Position numbers and translations under genes: made by a program
Shown here: positions 1-5,790 of the stretch, in pieces
Layout: each line of letters starts with the position of its first letter
Position numbering within the stretch: the first letter of the stretch is position 1
Assembly: GCA_023416575.1 (NCBI GenBank)
Contig: JAEZHL010000163.1
Coordinates: forward strand, 1 to 13,391
DNA: 13,391 nucleotides
Direction: 5' to 3'
Source of the DNA: Pseudomonadota bacterium
Lineage (GTDB): Bacteria; Pseudomonadota; Alphaproteobacteria; Rhizobiales; Hyphomicrobiaceae
The notes under the pieces: model-generated
The model's database searches: none
The model's input: the letters and a program-made list of their open reading frames with translations, nothing else
Told to the model about the DNA's origin: nothing

Positions 1-949
1 TGCTCGGGAAGTTGATCGCATTCGAGATCGCGCCCTTCAGCAGATAGTCCGCCATCTGCTCGGCAACCTGCAACGCGACGTTCTCCTGCGCTTCCGTCGT
101 CGCGGCGCCGAGATGCGGCGTGCAGATAACGTTGTCGAGCCCGAACAGCGGGCTCTCCCGCGCCGGCTCGACCTCGAACACGTCGAGTGCCGCGCCCGCG
201 ATGAGGCCAGCCTTCAGTGCCTCGACCAGCGCCGCCTCGTCGATCAGGCCACCGCGCGCGCAATTGATGATGCGCACCGTCGGCTTCATCAGCGCCAGCG
301 CCTTGGCGTCGATGATGTTGCGCGTGCGATCGGTAAGCGGCGTGTGCAGCGTGATGAAATCCGAGCGCTTGAACAGCTCCTCGAGCTCGACCTTCTCGAC
401 CCCGATCTCGAGAGCACGCTCCGGCGACAGGAACGGATCGTAGGCGATGACGCGCATCTTGAGGCCGATGCCGCGATCCGCGACGATCGATCCGATGTTG
501 CCGCAGCCGATCACGCCGAGCGTCTTGCCGAACAGCTCGACGCCCATAAACTTGGACTTTTCCCATTTGCCGGCCTGCGTCGACCGATCGGCCTCTGGGA
601 TCTGCCGCGCCAGCGCCAGCATCAGCGAGACCGCGTGCTCCGCCGTCGTGATCGAGTTTCCGAACGGCGTGTTCATCACGATGATGCCGCGGGCGGTGGC
701 GGCGCGTGTGTCGATGTTGTCGACGCCGATCCCGGCGCGACCCACGACCTTCAGCCGCTTGGCGGCGGCGATGATCTTCTCGGTGACCTTGGTCGCCGAG
801 CGCACCGCGAGGCCGTCGTAATCGCCGATGATCTCTGCGAGGGCTTCCTTGCTGAGCCCGACCTTCACGTCGACGTCGATGCCGCGCTCCTTGAAGATCG
901 CAACGGCGGCCGGGGACAGCTCATCAGAAATGAGAACCTTGGGGGTCAT
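1..949 (-). CDS. serA: D-3-phosphoglycerate dehydrogenase, 3' end outside window
   Basis: Catalyses NAD-dependent oxidation of 3-phosphoglycerate to 3-phosphohydroxypyruvate, the first step of serine synthesis in the cytoplasm. The first 316 residues are present and the gene runs off the left edge. The start is ATG at 949, with an AAGGA-type ribosome binding site about 8-10 nt upstream. The protein opens MTPKVLISDELSP. It shows the D-2-hydroxyacid dehydrogenase pattern: the nucleotide-binding GCGNIG at residues 148-153, an acidic residue D171 in the AYDP segment expected to contact NAD ribose, and the catalytic set R232 (NCARGG), E261 (EVEPA) and H279 (TPHLGAAT). Family members of the long type carry C-terminal ASB and ACT domains beyond this point, but these cannot be seen here. 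It lies 103 bp downstream of serC, the enzyme of the next step, on the same strand, which suggests co-transcription. The identification is very secure. Confidence 0.97.
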   Translation of the reverse strand, partial: MTPKVLISDELSPAAVAIFKERGIDVDVKVGLSKEALAEIIGDYDGLAVRSATKVTEKIIAAAKRLKVVGRAGIGVDNIDTRAATARGIIVMNTPFGNSITTAEHAVSLMLALARQIPEADRSTQAGKWEKSKFMGVELFGKTLGVIGCGNIGSIVADRGIGLKMRVIAYDPFLSPERALEIGVEKVELEELFKRSDFITLHTPLTDRTRNIIDAKALALMKPTVRIINCARGGLIDEAALVEALKAGLIAGAALDVFEVEPARESPLFGLDNVICTPHLGAATTEAQENVALQVAEQMADYLLKGAISNAINFPS

Positions 950-989
950 GGGAGAAGTTCCTTCTCGGAATAGGTAAACGAGGCATGCC

Positions 990-1048
990 GGGAGCACCGA
1001 TGGGCTCCCTGGCTGCGCGAAAGACCGGTTGCCGCCGTGATGCGGCGG
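990..1048 (-). other. two hairpins in the serC-serA spacer
   Basis: The spacer between serC and serA holds two inverted repeats. One is CCGCCG / CGGCGG at 1032-1037 and 1043-1048, with a 5-nt loop, beginning 4 nt after the serC stop. The other is GGGAGC / GCTCCC at 990-995 and 1004-1009, with an 8-nt loop, extendable by GCC/GGC across a bulge. Neither is followed by a convincing T-run on the minus strand. They look more like mRNA-processing or partial attenuation structures than a full terminator, which fits serC and serA forming one transcript. Confidence 0.35.
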
Positions 1049-1052
1049 GTTA

Positions 1053-2228
1053 TCAGGCTGCCTTGGCGAGGTTCGCCCGTGCCGTGGCGAACGCCCAGTC
1101 GAGCCAAGGCGTCAGCGCCTCGACATCGGAACGCTCGACGGTCGATCCGGTCCAGATCCTGAGACCTGGCGGCGCATCGCGATAAGCGGCGATGTCGTAG
1201 GCCACGCCTTCCTTCGCGAGGAGACCCGCCAGGTCCTTCGCAAACGCCCATTGCTGCTCGACGGAAAGCGCCGTCACAGCCGGATCGATGATCGACAGGC
1301 ACACGGACGTATTGGAGCGCGTGGCCGGGTCGCGGGCGAGATTGGCGATCCAGGGTGTCCGCTCGACCCAGTCGAAAATGGCCGCGGCATTGGCATCAGC
1401 GCGCGCTTGCAGCGCGGCAAGACCACCGATGCTTTCCGCCCAGGCCAGCGTATCGAGATAATCCTCGACGCAGAGCATCGACGGCGTGTTGATGGTCTCG
1501 CCCTCGAACACCGCGGCCATGAACTTGCCGCCCTTGGTCAGCCGGAACAGCTTCGGCATCGGCCAGGCCGGCTTGTAGCTCTCGAGCCGCGCGATGGCCC
1601 GCGGGCTCAGCACGAGCATGCCGTGCGCGCCTTCGCCGCCGAGCACCTTCTGCCAGGAGAACGTGCACACATCGACCTTGCGCCAGTCGATGTCCTGCGC
1701 GAACACGGCCGAGGTGGCGTCCGCGAGCGTCAGGCCCTGGCGGTCATCGGGGATCCAGCTCCCGTCCGGCACGCGCACACCCGATGTCGTCCCGTTCCAG
1801 GTGAACACGACGTCGCGGCTGAAATCGACCTTGCTCAAATCCGGCAGCGCACCGTAGTCGGCCTCGTGCACGCGCACGTCGGCGAGCTGCAGCTGCTTCA
1901 GGATATCAGTGACCCAGCCCTTGCCGAAGCTCTCCCAGGCCAGCGCCTCGACACCGCGCCCACCGAGCAGCGACCACATCGCCATCTCGAACGCGCCGGT
2001 ATCGGAGCCAGGGACGATGCCGCACACGTAGTCCTCGGGAAGACCGAGGATCGCCCGCGTCTTGTCGATGGCGAGCTTCAGGCGCGCCTTCCCTTCCTTC
2101 GCCCGATGCGAGCGGCCGAGAAAGGCATGCGAGAGGACTTCGGGAGACCAGCCGGGGCGCTTGGCGCAAGGACCGGACGAAAAATAGGGGCGCGCCGGCC
2201 TGCCGGCCGGCTTCGTAATGGCAGTCAT
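1053..2228 (-). CDS. serC: phosphoserine aminotransferase
   Basis: PLP enzyme that converts 3-phosphohydroxypyruvate and glutamate to O-phosphoserine and 2-oxoglutarate, the second step of serine synthesis. It is 391 residues long and opens MTAITKPAGRPARPYFSSGP. The reading frame continues upstream to 2303, but ATG 2228 is preferred: homologues begin close to the YFSSGPCAKRPGW segment, and a GGAAGG ribosome binding site lies about 8 nt upstream, inside a leader hairpin. Visible landmarks are SSGPCAKRPG (18-27), GRSHR (38-42), the PLP-contacting ADATSA (169-174) and the Schiff-base lysine K194 in SWQKVLGG. The sequence resembles the class common in Alphaproteobacteria and Methanosarcina rather than the E. 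coli SerC type. It lies between glmM upstream and serA downstream, all on the minus strand, and is probably transcribed with serA. The leader has its own structured RNA and a candidate promoter. Confidence 0.96.
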   Translation of the reverse strand: MTAITKPAGRPARPYFSSGPCAKRPGWSPEVLSHAFLGRSHRAKEGKARLKLAIDKTRAILGLPEDYVCGIVPGSDTGAFEMAMWSLLGGRGVEALAWESFGKGWVTDILKQLQLADVRVHEADYGALPDLSKVDFSRDVVFTWNGTTSGVRVPDGSWIPDDRQGLTLADATSAVFAQDIDWRKVDVCTFSWQKVLGGEGAHGMLVLSPRAIARLESYKPAWPMPKLFRLTKGGKFMAAVFEGETINTPSMLCVEDYLDTLAWAESIGGLAALQARADANAAAIFDWVERTPWIANLARDPATRSNTSVCLSIIDPAVTALSVEQQWAFAKDLAGLLAKEGVAYDIAAYRDAPPGLRIWTGSTVERSDVEALTPWLDWAFATARANLAKAA

Positions 2229-2229
2229 G

Positions 2230-2275
2230 TGCCTACCCTTCCAGATAGTTGCTCCTCGGTGGGGAGGAGTGGCCC
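2230..2275 (-). ncRNA. serC leader RNA motif with sequestered Shine-Dalgarno
   Basis: Immediately before serC the minus-strand RNA can form two neighbouring hairpins. The first is CUCCUC / GAGGAG (2264-2269 with 2252-2257; 6-nt loop). The second is CUAUC / GGUAG (2244-2248 with 2233-2237; one G-U pair), and its 6-nt loop UGGAAG holds the ribosome binding site of serC. A conserved serC RNA motif upstream of serC in Alphaproteobacteria has been described, and the position and two-hairpin layout here agree with my recollection of it. The exact consensus was not compared. The seen facts are the pairings and the trapped ribosome binding site; the assignment to that motif is from memory. Confidence 0.6.
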
Positions 2276-2281
2276 GCAGCG

Positions 2282-2310
2282 GTGGTGGCCGAAACGGGCG
2301 CAAAAGTCAA
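2282..2310 (-). promoter_or_regulatory. candidate serC promoter
   Basis: On the minus strand a good -35 hexamer TTGACT (2305-2310) is followed, after 17 nt, by a poor -10 CACCAC (2282-2287). Transcription would start near 2275, exactly where the serC leader hairpins begin, and that positional fit is the main support. Weak -10 boxes are common for alphaproteobacterial housekeeping promoters. Confidence 0.4.
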
Positions 2311-2420
2311 CCAGGAGGGGCGCGGAAGCCGCGGGGAATGGAAACCGACGATCCGCAAGCTGAGTCACCCAAGCGCGGCAATCACCCGGTGACGGCCGCG
2401 TGCAGTCGCAGGGGAATCCG

Positions 2421-2438
2421 ACTTCCTTTCAAGGAAGT
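2421..2438. repeat. perfect inverted repeat in glmM-serC spacer
   Basis: ACTTCCTT, TC, AAGGAAGT: two perfect 8-bp arms with a 2-nt centre. The centre is too short for a stable RNA loop without opening inner pairs, and there is no T-run, so it reads better as a DNA-binding dyad than as a terminator. It lies about 110 bp upstream of the candidate serC -35. No regulator can be named. Confidence 0.5.
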
Positions 2439-2461
2439 GTCTTCGGAGATCAGCGTGGGGC

Positions 2462-2632
2462 CCGACCTCGGTCGGCACCGGGGCGGGCTCTTCGTCGAAA
2501 AGCCCGAATTTGTAGAGGGTCATGCCCCCTAACCGTCATGCCGGCGCAGGCCGGCCCCCACGCAAGCTTCAGCGCGCGCTACGTGGGGATGGGCAGGCCC
2601 CCCGCCAGACGGGCACCTCGGCGATCCTGCCC
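2462..2632. repeat. cluster of palindromic repeats 3' of glmM
   Basis: This stretch carries five inverted repeats one after another. They are CCGAC/GTCGG (2462-2475); CGGGCT-TTCG / CGAA-AGCCCG with one internal mismatch (2484-2506); GCCGGC GCAG GCCGGC (2540-2555); CCCCACG/CGTGGGG (2556-2562 with 2582-2588); and GGGCAGG/CCTGCCC (2591-2597 with 2626-2632). GTCATGCC occurs twice as a direct repeat (2519-2526, 2535-2542). The unit GTCATGCCGGC-n-GCCGGC resembles the dispersed, often hairpin-forming intergenic repeats of proteobacterial genomes. The last hairpin starts 7 nt past the glmM stop and may act as a 3'-end stabiliser or terminator, though no T-run follows. Between glmM and serC (2229-2639) I see no gene, only these repeats, the 18-bp dyad and the serC promoter and leader. 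Confidence 0.6.
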
Positions 2633-2639
2633 GCGCAGA

Positions 2640-3995
2640 TCACGCCAGCGCCGCCGCCTCGCGCACCGCACTGACGATCTCGCCGACAACCTCGTTCACC
2701 AGCTTCTCGTTGTCGCCCTCGGCCATGACGCGGATCACCGGCTCGGTCCCCGACGGGCGGATGACGAGGCGGCCGGCCGCGCCGAGACGCGACTTCGCCT
2801 CCTCGATCGCCTGCCGCACGCGCGCATTCTCGAGCGGGCTGCCATTGGCATAACGGACGTTCTGGAGCAGCTGCGGCAGCGGATCGAACCGCCGGCAGAC
2901 CTCGCTGACCGGCCGGCCGGAGGACACCACCGCCGCCAGGATCTGCAGCGCGGCGATGAGCCCGTCGCCGGTCGTCGTGAAGTCCGACAGCACGATGTGG
3001 CCCGACTGCTCGCCGCCGACGTTGTACCCGTGCCGGCGCATGTGCTCGACAACGTGGCGATCCCCGACGGGCGTGCGGGTGAGCGTCAGCCCCACACCTT
3101 CGAGATAGCGCTCCAGCCCGAGGTTCGACATCACGGTCGCAACGACGCCGCCGCCCGCCAGCCGGCCCGACCGCGACCAGCTTTCCGCAATCACGGCCAT
3201 GAGCTGGTCGCCGTCGACGAGCTGTCCTTTCTCATCCACGATCACGACGCGATCAGCGTCGCCATCGAGCGCGATGCCGATGTCGGCGCGCAACTCGCGC
3301 ACCTTCTCGATCAGCGCCTCGGGCGCGGTCGATCCGCACTTGTGGTTGATGTTGCGGCCATTGGGATCGACACCGATCTTGATCACCTCGGCGCCGAGCT
3401 CCCAGAGCGCTTCCGGCGCCACCTTATAGCCGGCGCCATTCGCGCAATCGATGACGATGCGCAGCCCGTCGAGCCGGAGATCCCGCGCCAGCGTCCGCTT
3501 GGCGAACTCGATGTACCGCTCCTGCGCGCTCTCGACCCGGGTGGCGCGCCCGATCGCGTCGGGTCCGGCCAGGTGCGGCTCGAAATCGTCCGCCACCAGC
3601 AGCTTCTCGATCGCGCTCTCCATCTCGTCGGAGAGCTTGTAGCCGTCGGCATCGAACAGCTTGATGCCGTTGTCGTGATAGGGGTTGTGCGACGCCGAGA
3701 TCATGACGCCCATGTCAGCGCGCAGCGAGCGGGTGAGCATCGCCACCGCCGGCGTCGGCATCGGGCCGAGGAGGAACACGTTACAGCCGACCGCGGTGAA
3801 GCCCGACATCAGCGCCGATTCGATCATGTAGCCCGACAGCCGCGTGTCCTTGCCGATCACGACGCGGATTCGCTGCTTGCCGTTGCCGAAAATGCGCCCG
3901 GCCGCCATGCCGACCTTGAGCGCGATTTCCGACGTCATCGGACTCCGGTTGGCCAGACCGCGAATGCCATCGGTGCCGAAGAAACGACGTGCCAT
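2640..3995 (-). CDS. glmM: phosphoglucosamine mutase
   Basis: Interconverts glucosamine-6-phosphate and glucosamine-1-phosphate, the cytoplasmic step that feeds UDP-GlcNAc, peptidoglycan and lipid A synthesis. It has 451 residues, the normal family length. The start MARRFFGTDGIRG (ATG 3995) is preferred over an in-frame ATG at 4025, because the family begins directly with this motif; GGAG lies about 12 nt upstream and GGAAAG abuts the start. All signature parts are present: FGTDGIRG (6-13), the phosphoserine loop ISASHNP with S102, the metal-binding DGDADR (244-249), the sugar-binding GGEQSGH (327-333) and the phosphate-binding RPSGTEP (413-419). In many Alphaproteobacteria glmM follows ftsH. 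Here it is the first gene of its strand, divergent from a ParA-like gene, with serC and serA downstream across a 411-bp spacer. Confidence 0.97.
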   Translation of the reverse strand: MARRFFGTDGIRGLANRSPMTSEIALKVGMAAGRIFGNGKQRIRVVIGKDTRLSGYMIESALMSGFTAVGCNVFLLGPMPTPAVAMLTRSLRADMGVMISASHNPYHDNGIKLFDADGYKLSDEMESAIEKLLVADDFEPHLAGPDAIGRATRVESAQERYIEFAKRTLARDLRLDGLRIVIDCANGAGYKVAPEALWELGAEVIKIGVDPNGRNINHKCGSTAPEALIEKVRELRADIGIALDGDADRVVIVDEKGQLVDGDQLMAVIAESWSRSGRLAGGGVVATVMSNLGLERYLEGVGLTLTRTPVGDRHVVEHMRRHGYNVGGEQSGHIVLSDFTTTGDGLIAALQILAAVVSSGRPVSEVCRRFDPLPQLLQNVRYANGSPLENARVRQAIEEAKSRLGAAGRLVIRPSGTEPVIRVMAEGDNEKLVNEVVGEIVSAVREAAALA

Positions 3996-4059
3996 CTTTC
4001 CGCTTCGCTCCTCATTCATCCGCACTGCATCGCGCCGAACTGTGGCGCCGGTTTGCTCA

Positions 4060-4135
4060 GCCGACGGCGCCGGGTCGGCGCTGCTAGCTCGCCGCAGCAG
4101 TCCTTATACCAAGCGGCGCCAGTGCACATGTGCAA
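4060..4135 (-). promoter_or_regulatory. glmM upstream region: dyad, -10-like box and leader hairpin
   Basis: The divergent glmM/ParA spacer (3996-4255) has no gene. On the minus strand TATAAG (4103-4108) is the best -10-like hexamer. Upstream of it lies a perfect 12-bp palindrome TGCACATGTGCA (4123-4134) overlapping TTGCAC (4130-4135). The TTGCAC to TATAAG spacing is 21 nt, too long for a standard promoter, so the start site is uncertain. Within the presumed leader GCCGAC/GTCGGC (4060-4065 with 4074-4079) can pair around an 8-nt loop. The palindrome is directly visible; calling it an operator is inference. Confidence 0.35.
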
Positions 4136-4255
4136 CGCCTGCCATCGTCAACAGGACAGGTCCAGCCCCGCGGATTGGCCCGTGCAAGGGAATCAGCCCA
4201 TACCATTACATATTCCTTAACGCGAAGCCGCGCCGGTTGGCGCTCGGAGGTTGAA

Positions 4256-5131
4256 ATGGCCTTCTTTCTGGCGGTAGCGAATCGCAAAGGCGGGGTAGGA
4301 AAGTCCACGATATCAGTGATGCTGGCACATGCGGCCGCCGTTTGGGGTCGCCAGCGCGTCCTGCTCCTCGATCTCGATTCGCAGTGCAACGCGTCCCTCA
4401 TCCTGCTCGGCGGCAAAGGCTGGAGCGAAGCCCGCAAAGCCGGGCAGACGATCGCCGACTACTTTTACGACCACTTCGACGGCAACAATCCCGCCCCACC
4501 TGACTACCTGATCCACGGCGTCGGCGATGTCGCGGCCGGCCCGGACGGACGGGCGCCCGAGTTGTCGCTCCTACCCGGCTCGCTGCTGCTCGAGGACATC
4601 CAGGGTGAGCTGTTCATGAAGGAGGCGAGCCAGGGCAACGATCCCGAGATCATCGGCCAGCGCGTGCGCGGCAAGCTCGAGCGCCTGCTCACCCGCTTCG
4701 GCGCCGATTATGATGTCGTCATCCTCGACTGCGCGCCGGGGCTGTCGTTCGCGGCCCTTGCCGCGCTTCACGCCGCCAACAAGGTGCTGGTGCCGTTCCG
4801 CCCGGATTACGTCTCCCAGCTCGCCGTCGATCGCGTCGCGCTGCTGATCGAGGAGCGGCGCAACCTCGACGATCTCGACGACATTCCCTTCGATCAGCGC
4901 CGCTACGTCTGCCTCGCCAACTACGTCCGCAACATCGGGCCCGAGCGCATTCTGGTCGAGGAAATCGCCGAGACGCACCCGACCCTGGAGACGCAGCTTC
5001 CCCAGCGCGACAGCATTGCCAACGCCTTCGACTGGACGGCCCAGCGTCGCCCGATCGAGCAGAAATATGGCGACGGCGTAGAGGATGCCATCAAGCTTTA
5101 TGGGGAGCTCGATGCCATGATGGCGGCGTGA
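4256..5131 (+). CDS. orphan ParA-like P-loop ATPase
   Basis: A 291-residue member of the ParA/MinD/Soj family, whose members hydrolyse ATP as nucleoid- or membrane-associated dimers and position chromosomes, plasmids, chemoreceptors or compartments. The start is ATG 4256, with a strong GGAGG at 4246-4250 and 5-nt spacing; the frame's upstream extension to 4130 has no such support. The deviant Walker A motif KGGVGKST spans residues 11-18, with both lysines (K11, K16) intact. The A' motif LLLDLDSQ carries D39 and D41, and the Walker B motif VVILDCAPG carries D158. There is no N-terminal helix-turn-helix extension of the large plasmid ParA type, no terminal amphipathic helix obvious to me, and no parB neighbour. 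Next to it, 16 bp downstream, is a gene for an unrecognised Pro-rich protein. The chromosomal parAB pair is usually found beside gidB near the origin, so this is probably an orphan ParA with another cargo. Its target is unknown. Confidence 0.85.
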   Translation: MAFFLAVANRKGGVGKSTISVMLAHAAAVWGRQRVLLLDLDSQCNASLILLGGKGWSEARKAGQTIADYFYDHFDGNNPAPPDYLIHGVGDVAAGPDGRAPELSLLPGSLLLEDIQGELFMKEASQGNDPEIIGQRVRGKLERLLTRFGADYDVVILDCAPGLSFAALAALHAANKVLVPFRPDYVSQLAVDRVALLIEERRNLDDLDDIPFDQRRYVCLANYVRNIGPERILVEEIAETHPTLETQLPQRDSIANAFDWTAQRRPIEQKYGDGVEDAIKLYGELDAMMAA

Positions 5132-5147
5132 CGAACAGGAATCGCCG

Positions 5148-5714
5148 ATGCCGAAAGCCACACGCCCACTCACCGGCCGCGCGCGGGACAAGTACTTCCG
5201 CGAGTTGTTCGCGACCGATCCGGAGCTATCACCTGCCGGTGCCCAGCGGCTGGCGCGGGCTTGCGCCCGTGAGATCACCCAGGTCCACGTGCGCGACCCC
5301 CTCCCCGAGCGCCCGGTCGTCGCGCGGCAACCGGCTCAGAAGCCAGCGTCGCGCCGGCCACCTGCCGCTCCACCGCCGGTAGCGCCGGTCACTCTGGAAA
5401 TCCCGACGGTTGCGAAAGAGAATGCTCCGACGGGGGTTGCTCCAAGCGAGGCTCCCGTCGCTGCCAAGCCGGAGCCCCCGCCCTCCACCTTCGACCCCTA
5501 CGCGTTCAGCCTGACCGTTCTGCTGAAGCGGAGCGGCCGCAAGGCCCTGCTCGCCCGTCTGGAAGCGATCCATTCCGCTGGCGATCTGCGCCGCCTCGCG
5601 GAGGCGCAGCACGTTGCGGTTCCGGCGGATATCTCGGATCTGGCGCAGCTCCGCGCCGCCATCATCGACGGAACCGCCCAGCGCATCGCCGACCGGCGCG
5701 CCGCGGCGAGCTGA
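5148..5714 (+). CDS. hypothetical Pro-rich-linker protein, likely ParA partner
   Basis: I do not recognise this 188-residue protein. The start is ATG 5148, with AGGA about 7 nt upstream, 16 bp after the ParA-like gene, so the two are almost certainly co-transcribed. Three parts can be seen. The N-terminus (about 1-45) is basic and helical, opening MPKATRPLTGRARDKYFREL. A Pro/Ala-rich, probably disordered linker (about 50-113) follows. The C-terminus (about 115-185) is helical, begins FDPYAFSLTVLLKRSGRKAL, and ends in a helix-turn-helix-like pair (DLRRLAEAQHVAVPADI, then LRAAIIDGTAQRIADRR) whose pattern is reminiscent of SAP/Rho-N-type folds. No signal peptide or membrane segment is present. 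Partners of ParA-type ATPases often have a basic N-terminus that stimulates ATP hydrolysis and a separate cargo-binding domain. A similar job here is inference from position and layout, not homology. Confidence 0.75.
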   Translation: MPKATRPLTGRARDKYFRELFATDPELSPAGAQRLARACAREITQVHVRDPLPERPVVARQPAQKPASRRPPAAPPPVAPVTLEIPTVAKENAPTGVAPSEAPVAAKPEPPPSTFDPYAFSLTVLLKRSGRKALLARLEAIHSAGDLRRLAEAQHVAVPADISDLAQLRAAIIDGTAQRIADRRAAAS

Positions 5715-5727
5715 TCGGCGGAAAAGC

Positions 5728-5782
5728 GGCAGGGTTCTCAATCTACCCTGCCCGTCACGGCTCAGGTGATCGCACCTCAGCC
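5728..5782. terminator. tandem hairpins between convergent genes
   Basis: Two hairpins fill the gap between the Pro-rich protein gene (plus) and the LysM/M23 gene (minus). The first is GGCAGGGT / ACCCTGCC (5728-5735 with 5745-5752; 8 perfect pairs). On the minus strand it is followed by GCTTTTC, so it suits termination of the LysM/M23 transcript. The second is GGCTCAGGTG / CACCTCAGCC (5759-5768 with 5773-5782; one mismatch, 4-nt loop), lying closer to the LysM/M23 stop. The plus-strand pair lacks a T-run after either stem, so termination in that direction is less certain. Confidence 0.65.
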
Positions 5783-5790
5783 GGTTGCCG

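Noticed and set aside
113..973. 286-codon plus-strand open frame opposite serA
   Set aside because: It is an antisense shadow. The minus strand carries all SerA motifs.
2400..4220. 606-codon open frame on the plus strand opposite glmM
   Set aside because: Its protein is Arg/His/Asp/Ala-rich with no family features, and it mirrors glmM on the other strand. Long antisense frames are expected in high-G+C DNA with G/C in third positions.
4190..4221. GAATC (a GANTC, CcrM-type site) and a single TTAAC upstream of the ParA-like gene as evidence for cell-cycle control
   Set aside because: A single GANTC and a half CtrA box are expected by chance in a spacer of this size, and no N7-spaced partner half-site is present.
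4130..4255. N-terminal extension of the ParA-like protein
   Set aside because: The Walker A motif begins properly from ATG 4256, which has GGAGG 5 nt upstream. The extension is Arg/Ser-rich and overlaps the divergent promoter region.
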